In this document: positions 44,457 to 53,141 of the stretch, piece by piece
Layout of the letters: every line of letters starts with the position of its first letter
How positions within the stretch are numbered: the stretch's first letter is position 1
Assembly: GCA_016700415.1 (NCBI GenBank)
Contig: CP065018.1
Coordinates: 1,804,001-1,868,000 of the forward strand
From: Flavobacteriales bacterium
GTDB taxonomy: Bacteria > Bacteroidota > Bacteroidia > Flavobacteriales_F > PHOS-HE28
DNA: 64,000 bases
Direction: 5' to 3'
Notes under the pieces: generated by a model
Told to the model about the DNA's origin: nothing
The model's input: the letters and a program-made list of their open reading frames with translations, nothing else
Databases searched by the model: none
Program-made: the position numbers and the translations under genes

Positions 44457-45919
44457 TATTTCCGCATCAGTTCGAGGGTTTCCTTCAGCACCTCCACATC
44501 ATCGAAATGGTGGCGCTCGCCACGCACCTCCTGGTAGTTCTCGTGCCCCTTGCCGGCGACCAGCACCACATCGCCGGGCGCGGCCATGCCCACGGCCTGC
44601 CGGATGGCCTCGCGGCGATCCGTGTTCACGAACGCCCTCGCCAGATCAGCTGCGAGCAGCCCCTTGCGCATCTCTTCGATGATCGCCATGGGTTCCTCGT
44701 TCCTCGGATTGTCGCTGGTGAGGATGACGTTGCGGCTCATGGATGCCGCGATGGCCGCCATCAAGGGGCGCTTGGTCCGGTCGCGGTCGCCGCCGCAGCC
44801 CACCACGGTAAGCACGCGTTCCCTGTCGCCACAGACGGTGCCGATGGTGGAGAGCACGTTCTTCAGCGCGTCCGGCGTATGCGCATAATCCACGATGCCG
44901 ATGACGCCGGTGGAGCCGCGCACCACTTGGAAGCGGCCCGGCGGCGGCTCCAAGTCGCTCAAGGCCGTCAGCGCGTCCACCGGATCGAGGCCGAGAAGGA
45001 CGGCGGAGGAATAGACAGCGAGCAAGTTGCTGGCATTGAATTCACCGACGAGCCGCGAGAACATCTCATGGCCGTCGATGTTGAGCTGCAGGCCGGTGAG
45101 CTGGTTCTCGATGATCCGCGCCTTGTGGTCCGCCATGTTGCGCACGGCGAAGGAGCGCTTAGTGGCCTTGGTGTTCTGCACCATCACCGCGCTGTGGGCA
45201 TCGTCCGCGTTCACCAAGGCGTACGCCTCCGTGGGAAGCCCGTCGAAGAAGGCCTTCTTCGCATGGATGTAGGCATCGAACGTGCCGTGGTAATCGAGGT
45301 GATCGTGCGTGATGTTGGTGAACACGCCGAGCACGAACCGGAGGCCGGCGATGCGCTCCTGGATCACGGCATGGCTGCTCACCTCCATGAAGCAATGCGT
45401 GATCCCGGCCTCCACCATCTGCGCCAACAGCTCGTTCAACCGGAGCGGATCAGGCGTGGTGTGCGTGGCGGGGACGACCGTGCTTCCGATGCGGATCTCC
45501 ACCGTGGAGAGCAGCCCGCTCTTATGGCCCAGCTTTCCGAAGAGCTTGTACAGCAGCGTGGCCACACTGGTCTTCCCGTTGGTGCCGGTGATGCCGATGA
45601 GCTTCAGCTTTTGGTCCGGATGGCCGTGGTAGTTGCCCGCCATGATGGCCAGCGCATGCCGCGAATCCGCGACGCGCACGTAGGTGACCCCTTCCTTGAG
45701 GTGCTTGGGCAGGTCCTCGCAGATGATGGCCGCAGCACCCTTTTCGATAGCAGTATCGATGAACGCATGGCCATCGCCCGCCGTGCCGCGGATCGCGACA
45801 AAGGCGGTGAACGGCACCACCTCGCGGCTATCGAAGGCAACATGGTCAATAGCGGTGTTGGTGTCACCCACCACCTGTTCCAGCTGGGTTTTATAGAGTA
45901 TGTCCTTGAGCAGTTTCAT
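44456..45919 (-). CDS. murE: UDP-MurNAc-L-Ala-D-Glu ligase for meso-diaminopimelate
   Basis: 487 aa. Adds the third stem-peptide residue. The P-loop is GITGTNGKTSVA (109-120). The substrate loop reads DNPR at 403-406, the form associated with meso-diaminopimelate rather than lysine, so the organism probably has a DAP-type wall. 'DYAHTPDALKNVL' marks the start of the C-terminal domain. The ATG overlaps the ftsI stop; its stop overlaps the mraY start. Confidence 0.96.
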   Translation of the reverse strand: MKLLKDILYKTQLEQVVGDTNTAIDHVAFDSREVVPFTAFVAIRGTAGDGHAFIDTAIEKGAAAIICEDLPKHLKEGVTYVRVADSRHALAIMAGNYHGHPDQKLKLIGITGTNGKTSVATLLYKLFGKLGHKSGLLSTVEIRIGSTVVPATHTTPDPLRLNELLAQMVEAGITHCFMEVSSHAVIQERIAGLRFVLGVFTNITHDHLDYHGTFDAYIHAKKAFFDGLPTEAYALVNADDAHSAVMVQNTKATKRSFAVRNMADHKARIIENQLTGLQLNIDGHEMFSRLVGEFNASNLLAVYSSAVLLGLDPVDALTALSDLEPPPGRFQVVRGSTGVIGIVDYAHTPDALKNVLSTIGTVCGDRERVLTVVGCGGDRDRTKRPLMAAIAASMSRNVILTSDNPRNEEPMAIIEEMRKGLLAADLARAFVNTDRREAIRQAVGMAAPGDVVLVAGKGHENYQEVRGERHHFDDVEVLKETLELMRK

Positions 45920-48030
45920 GTGGCGAGCTCGAGTGTCACGGTGCTACCTTTCATGGACCGGGTTCCAGGCGCGGGCGATTGGCGCTTCACCATCCCGCTG
46001 CCCGAAAGCCGCACGCGCAGACCATGGTTCTCCAGGATGTACATGGCATCGCGAAGGCCCATCCCGATCACATTGGGCATCATGCCGGTCTCATCGGATG
46101 CCACCGCGCGGGTCCCGATCACCACGGTGCTGTCGGTGGCCTGTGTAGTGGCCCATTCACCCTCGCCTTGCACGTCCACCGGGATCTTCAGCGCCTCCAT
46201 CACCGTCAGCAGGTCGGCGCGGTTGCCACCGAAGGACGCCGGTGCTTTGTACACAGTGTCCGCTTGTGCGACGAGCGTCTGCATCTCCAGGCGGTTGCTG
46301 TAGATCTTGTCCGCGATCTCGGTGAACACCGGCCCGGCCACCACGTTGCCGTACACGCCGCGCATGCTGGGCGAGCTCACCACCACGATGCAGGTGTACT
46401 TGGGCGCCTCCGCAGGGAAGTAGCCGACGAAGGAGGCCTGGTAGCTCACGCCGTTCACCTTGTAGCCCGCCTTGTCCGAGGCGATCTGCGCCGTACCCGT
46501 CTTGCCGGCGATCTTGAAATGCGCACTGCGGAGGTTCGTGGCGGTGCCGGAGTCCACCACGCCTTCCAGCATCCGGTGGAGCTTCAGCAAGGTGGCATCG
46601 GAGCAGATGCGCTCGTTCAACGTCACCGGTGGGAAACGCTCCAGGACCTTGCCGTTGCGGGTGACGGACCGGACGAACTGTGGTTGCACCATCCGTCCGT
46701 CATTCGCGATGGCGTTGTAGAAGGTGAGCATCCGCAGGGGCGTCTCGCTCACCTCATAGCCAATGCTCATCCACGGCAGGCTGATGCCGCTCCACATCTT
46801 TTTATCCTCCGGCCCGCGAAGCACGGGCAGTCCCTCGCCGGGGATGTGCAGTCCCAGTGTCGAGCCGAATCCCAAGCGGCGAAGCCCCTCCACGAAACGA
46901 GCGGGGTCCTTTTTATAGGCCGAATCGATGGCCTGCGAAATGCCGGTGTTGCTGCTCACCTCCATGGCGCGCCGCAACGTGATCAGGCCCCAGCCTCCTT
47001 CGTGGGAGTCCTTCATGACGCGGTCGTAGAACTTGCGCTTCCCGCCACGGGTGTCCACGATCTGGTCCGGCGAGACACGGCCGTCGTCCAAAGCCACCAT
47101 CAGGGCCGCGGTCTTGAACGTGCTGCCCGGCTCGGTGCTGGCACCCACGGCATAGTTGTACACCTCGGCATAGCTGCTGTCGCGCTGCAGCGTGAGGTTG
47201 CTTATCGCCTTGATGTAGCCGGTCTGCGTCTCCATCACCACCACGCAGCCATGGTGTGCGCCGTTCAGCTTCAACTGCTTGGCGAGTGCCGCATCGGCAA
47301 CGTCCTGCAGGTTCATGTCGATGGTGGTATGGATGTCGCTTCCGGGCACCGGGTCCTGCCCTTCGCCGCCGTCCACCGGCATCCACACGCCCCCGGTAAG
47401 GCGTCTTTCCAAGCGCTTACCGATAATGCCCTGGAGCCATTGGGCATAACCAGCCTCCAGTCCGATCGCCGTACTGTCCTTCAAGAGGTAGCCCACCGTC
47501 CGCGACGCCAAGCGGCCGAAAGGGCGGATCCGCACCATGTGCTTGTCCGCGATGAAGCCGCTCTTGTGGCGGCCCAGACGGAACAGCGGCAAGCGGCGGA
47601 GCTCCTGCAACTGCTCATGGTCGCAACGCCTCTTCAGCAAGTGGTAACGTTCCCCGCGGGCGTGCGCATCGATCAGGTCCCTGCGGCATTCCTGCATGGT
47701 GCGGTCACCGAAGAGGTTGGAAAGCCCCCAGCTTAGCGAGTCCAGGTTGGTGACGAACAGCGCATCGGAAAGGCCGTCGGCGCGCATGTCCATGCGGATC
47801 TCATACTCGGGAACACTGGTGGCGAGGAGGCGGTCGTCATCACTGAAAATATGCCCGCGCTCACTCTGGACGCTGCGCATGGCGGTGGCCACGTTCACGG
47901 CTTTGGCGCGCCATTTGTCGCCCTCCGCGATCTGGATGGTGAAGAGCTTCACCGCGATGGCGGCGCCGAACAGCATCAGCACGGCATACACCAAGGTGAT
48001 GCGCAGGCGAAGGATCTTTTCCTCGTTCAT
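45916..48030 (-). CDS. ftsI: Penicillin-binding protein 3 (FtsI) with C-terminal PASTA domain
   Basis: 704 aa. Septal transpeptidase. One N-terminal membrane helix (about 11-30), a pedestal domain, then the transpeptidase with active Ser303 in STFK (303-306), SSN at 359-361 and KTGTAQIA. The last 60 residues form a single PASTA domain (MPNVIGMGLRDAMYILENHG), absent from E. coli FtsI but common in this phylum. Overlaps ftsL upstream and murE downstream by 4 nt each. Confidence 0.95.
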   Translation of the reverse strand: MNEEKILRLRITLVYAVLMLFGAAIAVKLFTIQIAEGDKWRAKAVNVATAMRSVQSERGHIFSDDDRLLATSVPEYEIRMDMRADGLSDALFVTNLDSLSWGLSNLFGDRTMQECRRDLIDAHARGERYHLLKRRCDHEQLQELRRLPLFRLGRHKSGFIADKHMVRIRPFGRLASRTVGYLLKDSTAIGLEAGYAQWLQGIIGKRLERRLTGGVWMPVDGGEGQDPVPGSDIHTTIDMNLQDVADAALAKQLKLNGAHHGCVVVMETQTGYIKAISNLTLQRDSSYAEVYNYAVGASTEPGSTFKTAALMVALDDGRVSPDQIVDTRGGKRKFYDRVMKDSHEGGWGLITLRRAMEVSSNTGISQAIDSAYKKDPARFVEGLRRLGFGSTLGLHIPGEGLPVLRGPEDKKMWSGISLPWMSIGYEVSETPLRMLTFYNAIANDGRMVQPQFVRSVTRNGKVLERFPPVTLNERICSDATLLKLHRMLEGVVDSGTATNLRSAHFKIAGKTGTAQIASDKAGYKVNGVSYQASFVGYFPAEAPKYTCIVVVSSPSMRGVYGNVVAGPVFTEIADKIYSNRLEMQTLVAQADTVYKAPASFGGNRADLLTVMEALKIPVDVQGEGEWATTQATDSTVVIGTRAVASDETGMMPNVIGMGLRDAMYILENHGLRVRLSGSGMVKRQSPAPGTRSMKGSTVTLELAT

Positions 48031-48437
48031 GGCCGCGCGCGTTGTGCTTCCATTTCCTTCTTGTCCACCGTTAAGCGCAGGGGCGGTTCCCGGCTTTCGC
48101 GCAGGCCCATGTCTCCGATATCGTCCGCCACCTGGCTCTGGCGTTCGGCTTTTTCCAAGTGGCTGCGGATGGTGATGTACTCGGAGCGCATTTCCTTCAG
48201 CTCACTGCTGGTGCGGTCCAGGTCGCGGACTGTGCGCTCGGTCCAATAGCCGTAGCCGATGTAGAAAAGCATGAGCCCGGCGACGAACAGCAGGAAGGGC
48301 ATGTTGGCGAGCACCTTCTCCCGCGTGAGGAAGGTGCCGTTCAGCACGTTCACCAAGCCGCGCGAGAACGTGCGCCTGCCTTTGGCCTTCGGGGCTTTGG
48401 CCTTCTTCTCCGGTATTTTTTCCTTGACCTTATTCAC
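48027..48437 (-). CDS. ftsL: FtsL-like division protein
   Basis: 136 aa. A Lys-rich cytoplasmic tail of about 45 residues, one membrane helix (about 47-67, PFLLFVAGLMLFYIGYGYW) and a periplasmic coiled coil (VRDLDRTSSELKEMRSEYI) match FtsL topology. It should form a complex with FtsQ and a FtsB-like partner. Primary sequence is poorly conserved in this family; the position between rsmH and ftsI is the main support. Confidence 0.85.
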   Translation of the reverse strand: MNKVKEKIPEKKAKAPKAKGRRTFSRGLVNVLNGTFLTREKVLANMPFLLFVAGLMLFYIGYGYWTERTVRDLDRTSSELKEMRSEYITIRSHLEKAERQSQVADDIGDMGLRESREPPLRLTVDKKEMEAQRARP

Positions 48438-49348
48438 TGCCGTACCGCTGTTCTGAGCCTTGCGCTGCGTGCGCGCGGATTGCTCAATTGTTCCTGTTCC
48501 GATGCCTGCACCGCCTTGCTCTGCGTGGGCTTGAAGGGGCGTTTGCTGTTGCCGAAGACATCCTTGTCCTCCTTCCCTTCCAAGCTTCCGGTCTTCATCC
48601 AGTTCTTCACCAAGCGGTCCTCGAGGCTGTGGTAGCTCATCACCACCAAGCGTCCTCCGGGCTTGATCACCTCGGTGCTTTCCGTCAGCAGCCGTTCCAA
48701 GGATCCGAGTTCATCGTTCACCGCAATTCGCAGCGCTTGGAAGACCTGCGCGAGAAAACCATGTTCCTCGCCGCGGCGTGCCATCGGCTTCAGTACCTCC
48801 ACCAATTGGCCGGTGGTCCCGATGCGTTCCGCCGCACGGGCCTGCACGATCCGCTGGGCCACCTTGTGCGCCTGGTCCACTTCGCCGTATGTGCGCAGAA
48901 GATCCGTAAGTGCACGCTCATCGAGGCTGTTCAACAGGTCCGCGGCGGTGCGCTTGTCCTGCTGGTTCATCCGCATGTCCAGCGGTGCATCGAAGCGGAA
49001 ACTGAAACCGCGATCGGCGGTGTCGAACTGGTGGCTGCTGACGCCGAGGTCGGCCAACAGTCCGTCCACCGGCAGTTTTTCGAGATAGCGCAGGTGGTTC
49101 CTGATCCAGCGGTAATCCGAAGGAACAAGCGTGAAGCGCGGATCCTTGGGCGCGTTCAGGCGGGCATCGGCATCGCGGTCGAAGGCGATCAACGAGCCAT
49201 CGGGTCCCAACTGTTCCAAGATGGCGCGGCTATGGCCACCACCTCCGAAGGTCACGTCCACATAGATGCCGTCGGGGCGGATGGCGAGCGCTTCGATGCA
49301 CTCCTTAAGAAGTACCGGGTCATGATATGTTCCCTGGGGCCTCGTCAT
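48434..49348 (-). CDS. rsmH: 16S rRNA (cytosine1402-N4)-methyltransferase
   Basis: 304 aa. Methylates C1402 in the decoding centre of 16S rRNA. The start YHDPVLLKECIEAL, the SAM loop DVTFGGGGHSRAIL and 'LLADLGVSSHQFDTADRGFSFRFDAPLDMRM' are diagnostic; the C terminus has 'SYHSLEDRLVKNW'. The start overlaps the mraZ 3' end by 29 nt, so translation is probably coupled. Confidence 0.96.
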   Translation of the reverse strand: MTRPQGTYHDPVLLKECIEALAIRPDGIYVDVTFGGGGHSRAILEQLGPDGSLIAFDRDADARLNAPKDPRFTLVPSDYRWIRNHLRYLEKLPVDGLLADLGVSSHQFDTADRGFSFRFDAPLDMRMNQQDKRTAADLLNSLDERALTDLLRTYGEVDQAHKVAQRIVQARAAERIGTTGQLVEVLKPMARRGEEHGFLAQVFQALRIAVNDELGSLERLLTESTEVIKPGGRLVVMSYHSLEDRLVKNWMKTGSLEGKEDKDVFGNSKRPFKPTQSKAVQASEQEQLSNPRARSARLRTAVRQ

Positions 49349-49796
49349 TGCCCAGGCTGCCCATTACGTCCTCCGCCAACTTGGACAGGTCCACTTTCTC
49401 GCGCCGCATCTGCGCGTAGCCGGCCTTGCTCCACACTTCCACCCGGTCGCCGAGTCCCACGAGCTTCAGTTCCTTGCCCAGCTTCGGTTCGTCCATCAGG
49501 GCCTTGGGTAGCAGTAACCGTCCACTGCCGTCCAGTTCCAGATGCGTGGCCCCGGCCGTGAAGCGCCGTATGAACTCCATGTTCTTCCCCACGAAGCGGT
49601 TCAACCTGCCGAGCATGCGGTTGGTACTGTCCCACACCTGCTGCGGATAGAGGACCAGGCAGGGCTGGAAGACGTCGCGATTGATCACGAAGCCCTGCGA
49701 GAGTGAATCCGCGACCTGCTTCTTCAACCCGCTGGGCAGAACTAGGCGCCCCTTGGCGTCCAGCCGCACATCGTATTCCCCGAGCAGGTTGAGCAT
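49320..49796 (-). CDS. mraZ: Transcriptional regulator MraZ
   Basis: 158 aa. Two AbrB-like repeats: YDVRLDAKGRLVLPSGLK near the N terminus and THLELDGSGRLLLPKALM in the second half. MraZ binds direct repeats upstream of its own gene and controls the dcw operon. Matching 10-nt-phased boxes are found upstream at 49841-49865. The protein is at the usual length (about 150 aa) and is the first gene of the cluster. Confidence 0.95.
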   Translation of the reverse strand: MLNLLGEYDVRLDAKGRLVLPSGLKKQVADSLSQGFVINRDVFQPCLVLYPQQVWDSTNRMLGRLNRFVGKNMEFIRRFTAGATHLELDGSGRLLLPKALMDEPKLGKELKLVGLGDRVEVWSKAGYAQMRREKVDLSKLAEDVMGSLGNDEAPGNIS

Positions 49797-49823
49797 TCGT
49801 GTTCATCGTGGGTGCGTTGGCCG

Positions 49824-49831
49824 CGAAAGTA
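49824..49831 (-). promoter_or_regulatory. -7 box TACTTTCG of the dcw operon
   Basis: Minus-strand TAnnTTCG element 27 nt before the mraZ ATG, immediately downstream of the MraZ-like boxes. The -33 region falls inside those boxes and has no TTG, consistent with a regulated promoter. Confidence 0.5.
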
Positions 49832-49840
49832 GGAGCCTCA

Positions 49841-49865
49841 CTCCACTTTGCTCCCTATAACCCCA
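49841..49865 (-). promoter_or_regulatory. Three phased MraZ-like boxes at the mraZ promoter
   Basis: Read towards mraZ, TGGGG, GGGAG and TGGAG occur at exactly 10-nt steps with 5-nt spacers. Two of them sit in the larger word CAAAGTGGRG. This matches both described MraZ operator styles: TGGGN repeats with 5-nt spacers (E. coli) and AAAGTG repeats (Mycoplasma). The array starts 9 nt upstream of the -7 box, so MraZ bound here would overlap the RNA polymerase site. Confidence 0.65.
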
Positions 49866-49951
49866 CTTTGTTCAAAACTATTGTTTTCTGCGGCTATTTC
49901 AACGATCTATTTCACTCCAAAAGCGTTCAAATATAAAGGAAAATCAACTAG

Positions 49952-49966
49952 TGGAGCAAAGTGGGG
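49952..49966 (+). promoter_or_regulatory. Second, oppositely oriented MraZ-like box pair
   Basis: TGGAG-CAAAG-TGGGG on the plus strand repeats the mraZ operator words at a 10-nt step, but in opposite orientation and about 85 nt away. The stretch between the two arrays (49866-49951) is strikingly AT-rich for this genome. The rest of the 414-nt gap to the hydrolase gene (49967-50185) shows no credible gene. Confidence 0.5.
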
Positions 49967-50185
49967 CAAATTTTCGATCGGATCTTCAGAAAGAGGGTAT
50001 GTGGAAAACCTCGCTGGTGCTCCTCACCATCCCGGATCCTCCGGGTGCAGCGATCTTGGATCCGGCTGTGGATCAGCCAGCCCTGCGATGTTCGATGAAC
50101 CATACGGCCCTGCCCCGTCGGACATTGAACCGTCCGTTAACATCACCCCGCAGGCCCGTAGATCCGGGCACTATCCCTTGTGCCC

Positions 50186-50193
50186 TACATTTG
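50186..50193 (+). promoter_or_regulatory. -7 box TACATTTG of hydrolase-engB
   Basis: Perfect TAnnTTTG element 17 nt before the ATG at 50211. No TTG was found at the usual spacing. Confidence 0.45.
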
Positions 50194-50210
50194 GGCATCC
50201 ACGAGCAAGC

Positions 50211-50975
50211 ATGGCGCAAGAGATGAAGGAGGCGGGGGAATTCCGGTACATCGACGTGGGCGAAGGCCCTCCATTGCTGTTCCTGCACGGTCTTTTCGGT
50301 GCGCTCAGCAACTTCGAGGAGACCATTGCACACTTCTCGGGCCGCTACCGGGTGTTGATGCCGATGCTCCCGCTCTATTCCTTGCCGGTACTCAATACCA
50401 ATGTGAAGGCCCTGGCGGAATTTCTCCGGCGCTTCATCCGGCACCTCGACCTTTCGGGGATCAACCTCCTGGGAAATTCGTTGGGTGGCCATGTGGCCTT
50501 GGTCTATGCCAGCACGCACCCGGAAACCGTACGCTCATTGACCCTCACCGGCAGCAGTGGTCTATATGAGAATGCCTTCGGCGGCGGCTTCCCGCGCCGC
50601 GAGGACAAGGAGTTCATCCGCAAGAAAGTCGCCGTGACCTTCTACGACCCCAAGTTCGCGACGGACGAGCTGGTGGACGAATGCTTTGTGACGGTGAACG
50701 ACCGCGCGAAATTGATCCGCATCCTATCATTGGCCAAGAGCGCGATCCGCCACAACATGGCCGCAGAGCTACCGAAATTGAAGATGCCCGTCTGCCTCAT
50801 CTGGGGCAAGCAGGATCAGATAACCCCGCCGCACGTGGCCGAGGAATTCCACGAATTGATCCCGAAGAACGAACTGTTCTGGATCGATCGGTGCGGACAT
50901 GCCGCCATGATGGAACGGCCGGCGGAGTTCAATGCCATCCTGGACGGATGGCTCGGGAAGACATTGACCACGTAA
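50211..50975 (+). CDS. Alpha/beta hydrolase
   Basis: 254 aa, complete fold. The oxyanion segment FLHGLFG, nucleophile Ser90 in LLGNSLGGHVAL, acid Asp202 in IWGKQDQITPP and His230 in DRCGHAAMMERP form a normal catalytic triad. The substrate is unknown; members of this group hydrolyse esters or C-C bonds. The gene ends in TAATG, overlapping engB, so the two are coupled. The ATG at 50211 is supported by the upstream -7 box; the longer frame from 49848 is rejected. Confidence 0.85.
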   Translation: MAQEMKEAGEFRYIDVGEGPPLLFLHGLFGALSNFEETIAHFSGRYRVLMPMLPLYSLPVLNTNVKALAEFLRRFIRHLDLSGINLLGNSLGGHVALVYASTHPETVRSLTLTGSSGLYENAFGGGFPRREDKEFIRKKVAVTFYDPKFATDELVDECFVTVNDRAKLIRILSLAKSAIRHNMAAELPKLKMPVCLIWGKQDQITPPHVAEEFHELIPKNELFWIDRCGHAAMMERPAEFNAILDGWLGKTLTT

Positions 50976-51595
50976 TGGAAAACCTCAAAGCCGAGCACCT
51001 CGGCAGCGGTCGCGAGGCGGCTCACTGGCCCAAGCCGAGCCTGCCTGAGTATGCATTCATCGGACGAAGCAATGTGGGCAAGAGCTCGTTGATCAATATG
51101 CTCGTGGGCATCCATCGCTTGGCCCGCGTGAGCAACACCCCCGGCCGCACGCGCAACGTGGAGCATTTCCGGGTGGAAGCCCTGAAAGGCAAAGGCCAGG
51201 CCTGGATGCTCGCCGATCTGCCCGGATATGGCTTCGCAAAAACAAGCAAAGCGGAGCGCGCCCTATGGCAGGGAATGATCCGCACCTACCTGCGCGAACG
51301 CGAGAACTTGCAATGCGTCTTCCTGCTCGTGGACGTTCGTCACGATCCCCAGCAGAACGACCTGGAGATGATCCAGTGGCTCGGCGACGAACAGATCCCC
51401 TTCGTCGTTCTTTTCACCAAGAGCGACAAACTGAAGCAGCCCTCCATCGTCAGCAATATCGCACTCTTCAAGAGGACCTTGAAGAAGACTTGGGAGACGT
51501 TGCCACACCTGATCATTACTTCTGCGGAGAACGGCAAGGGACGCGATGAGGTACTCGCCTTTATCATGGACGTGAATTTGCGCTGGGGTGTTTAG
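50975..51595 (+). CDS. engB: Ribosome biogenesis GTPase YihA/YsxC/EngB
   Basis: 206 aa. An essential GTPase for 50S subunit assembly. G1 is GRSNVGKS at 30-37, the G2 region is NTPGRTRNVEHF, G3 DLPGYGFAK and G4 TKSDK. The ATG overlaps the hydrolase stop; the open frame upstream of it is a shadow. The stop TAG is part of a TAGTTGTC repeat word. Confidence 0.95.
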   Translation: MENLKAEHLGSGREAAHWPKPSLPEYAFIGRSNVGKSSLINMLVGIHRLARVSNTPGRTRNVEHFRVEALKGKGQAWMLADLPGYGFAKTSKAERALWQGMIRTYLRERENLQCVFLLVDVRHDPQQNDLEMIQWLGDEQIPFVVLFTKSDKLKQPSIVSNIALFKRTLKKTWETLPHLIITSAENGKGRDEVLAFIMDVNLRWGV

Positions 51596-51733
51596 TTGTC
51601 AGTTGTCCGTTGTCAGGACTTTTGGCCAGTCCGTCGTGGCTTTTGGCTTCACACCTCCGTGGCCCAAGCGGCCAAATGCACAGGCCAAGCGCGAAAGACT
51701 CCGCGCCCGCCTGACAACTGACAACGGACAACT
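51594..51733. repeat. TGACAAC/GTTGTCA inverted element joining two stop codons
   Basis: The left arm (51594-51616) is three GTTGTC heptads and the right arm (51711-51733) three GACAAC heptads, inverted but with the middle units swapped. The element fills the whole gap between engB and gldC. On each side the word TAGTTGTC begins with the stop codon of the neighbouring gene. Confidence 0.6.
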
Positions 51734-52067
51734 ACTTCTTACCCAGATCCGGCAACATGTGCTCGGAGAAATAGCCCGCGAAATCGCGCATCTGCGCCGC
51801 CATTTTGTTCTCGTTGGTGGCCCGCTCGAAGGTGTCGGCAAGCGTGAGGATGTTCTGGTGGAAGAAGGCCTTCATCTCGTCAGTGGTCATCTCCTTCGTC
51901 CACAGGTCGATGCGCATGGTATTGAGCTCCTTCTCGTCCCATAGCGAAAGAAGCACTGCTTTGCAGTCCCCTCCCGCGTCGTGGTCGTCCGCCTCCCATT
52001 GGATGCGCTCAGGTACCTTGTTCTCGTCCAGCTGGACCGAGATCTTGATCTTGGATGTATCAGCCAT
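51732..52067 (-). CDS. gldC: Gliding motility protein GldC
   Basis: 111 aa, no signal peptide. The family pattern is clear: 'SKIKISVQLDENKVPERIQWEADD', 'CKAVLLSLWDEKELNTMRIDLWTKEM' and 'DFAGYFSEHMLPDLGKK'. GldC is a cytoplasmic protein found with GldB in gliding Bacteroidota; mutants in Flavobacterium johnsoniae glide poorly. The ATG at 52067 (MADTSK) is preferred to 52079. It follows gldB by 21 nt. Confidence 0.9.
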   Translation of the reverse strand: MADTSKIKISVQLDENKVPERIQWEADDHDAGGDCKAVLLSLWDEKELNTMRIDLWTKEMTTDEMKAFFHQNILTLADTFERATNENKMAAQMRDFAGYFSEHMLPDLGKK

Positions 52068-52088
52068 GGTGTATTTCAATAGTTCGGG

Positions 52089-53129
52089 TCAACGGGGTTT
52101 GTAGGTCTTCAATATCGCTTGCGCGTCGCGCATCGCGAAAAGTTCCGCAAAGGTGATCTTCGGGTGGGCATTCATGTAGCTCTTGACCATCCTGTAGCCG
52201 ATCCACTCCCCGAGGTGGCCGGGGCTTTCATGCCGAAAGCCCGGCGTGAACGGACCGTCGTTCATGAAGCGGTCGATCTCCTTGGGATCCTTGGAATACA
52301 GCAGTTCCTTGCTCACGATCTCTTTCCAGATGTTGAACTCATTGTCCTCACACCATTTCAACTGTTTGGGGGCGAATGCGAACTTCAATGTGGCGTCGGT
52401 CCCGGGCAACAAGGCGTCCAGCAGGGCCATCACCTTTCCGATGACCACGAAATTCGTCAGCAGGTCCTCATCCCTTACATCCCGTGTGTAGTGCACTTGC
52501 AGCCAGCCCTTCACCACACTGGGCGCCAACATCTCAGGGCGCATGCGGTCTTTGCGGTACTGCGGAAAAACATCCGGCGACAAGTAGCCCACCACCCGGC
52601 TATCCTTGCCCACGAACCATTCCACGCCGAAGCCCAGCACGCTGTCCGTGGGCAGTACGCCGTAGTTGAAGCCGGAGTTGAACGCGATGATGCGCGGTGT
52701 GAGGCTGTCAGGGAAGTACTCCTTCAGGTGCCCGAACGCTTCATTGAACTCGGCCTCCTGCTTGCCCATGTCGCCCAGTACGCTGTCCGCAGTGCGTTGG
52801 ACATTGCTCCAATCGGGATCATGCACGAAGCGGGAAAGCGCCAGCGGCAATCGCGGATCATCGAACGGCGCAGCTTGGAGGACGCGCTCCACGTACAATT
52901 TGTAGAACTCACCGTAGTCCGCATACAGACGTAGGTTGAAGTTGCCCGCCGTGTCATCGACCGATCGGAAAAGGTCCTGGTCCAAGCGCTCGATCTTGAT
53001 GTGCGTTTCCGCCGACTTGGAAAGGCCCGAACGGCCCTCGCCTCCACCGCATGCGAGAAGGGACGAGAGAACAATACACCCCATGGCGTTGTTCACGTAG
53101 TTCACCCCGCTCTTACCTTTGCCCATCAT
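52089..53129 (-). CDS. gldB: Gliding motility lipoprotein GldB
   Basis: 346 aa. The lipobox LLAC gives Cys27, and downstream segments (IERLDQDLFR, 'YFPDSLTPRIIAFNSGFNYG', 'GHLGEWIGYRMVKSYMNAHP') are typical of GldB, an essential gliding lipoprotein also present in non-gliding T9SS species. The start MMGKGK at 53129 follows a TAGGTTTG box by 12 nt; an inner ATG at 53084 also leaves the lipobox intact. It is an operon with gldC and divergent from a barrel protein. Confidence 0.9.
   Translation of the reverse strand: MMGKGKSGVNYVNNAMGCIVLSSLLACGGGEGRSGLSKSAETHIKIERLDQDLFRSVDDTAGNFNLRLYADYGEFYKLYVERVLQAAPFDDPRLPLALSRFVHDPDWSNVQRTADSVLGDMGKQEAEFNEAFGHLKEYFPDSLTPRIIAFNSGFNYGVLPTDSVLGFGVEWFVGKDSRVVGYLSPDVFPQYRKDRMRPEMLAPSVVKGWLQVHYTRDVRDEDLLTNFVVIGKVMALLDALLPGTDATLKFAFAPKQLKWCEDNEFNIWKEIVSKELLYSKDPKEIDRFMNDGPFTPGFRHESPGHLGEWIGYRMVKSYMNAHPKITFAELFAMRDAQAILKTYKPR
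53089..53121 (+). promoter_or_regulatory. Promoter TTG-N22-TACCTTTG inside the gldB 5' end
   Basis: TTG at 53089-53091 and TACCTTTG at 53114-53121 drive the PorT-like gene (ATG 53149). The -7 box overlaps the first codons of gldB on the other strand. Confidence 0.6.
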
Positions 53130-53141
53130 TCAACCAGCCCG

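Noticed and set aside
44507..47736. Two long plus-strand open frames (598 and 585 codons)
   Set aside because: Antisense to murE and ftsI; Arg/His/Gly-rich with no recognisable domain.
50000..50075. DnaA boxes / replication origin in the mraZ-hydrolase gap
   Set aside because: Only two imperfect matches (TGTGGAAAA, TGTGGATCA) and no dnaA, dnaN or clustered boxes.
49951..50226. Small gene of 91 codons in the mraZ-hydrolase gap
   Set aside because: Starts with GTG inside the MraZ-like boxes, has no conserved character and overlaps the hydrolase start.
50681..50974. Upstream extension of engB
   Set aside because: Lies in another frame of the hydrolase gene; the ATG at 50975 gives a standard-length EngB.
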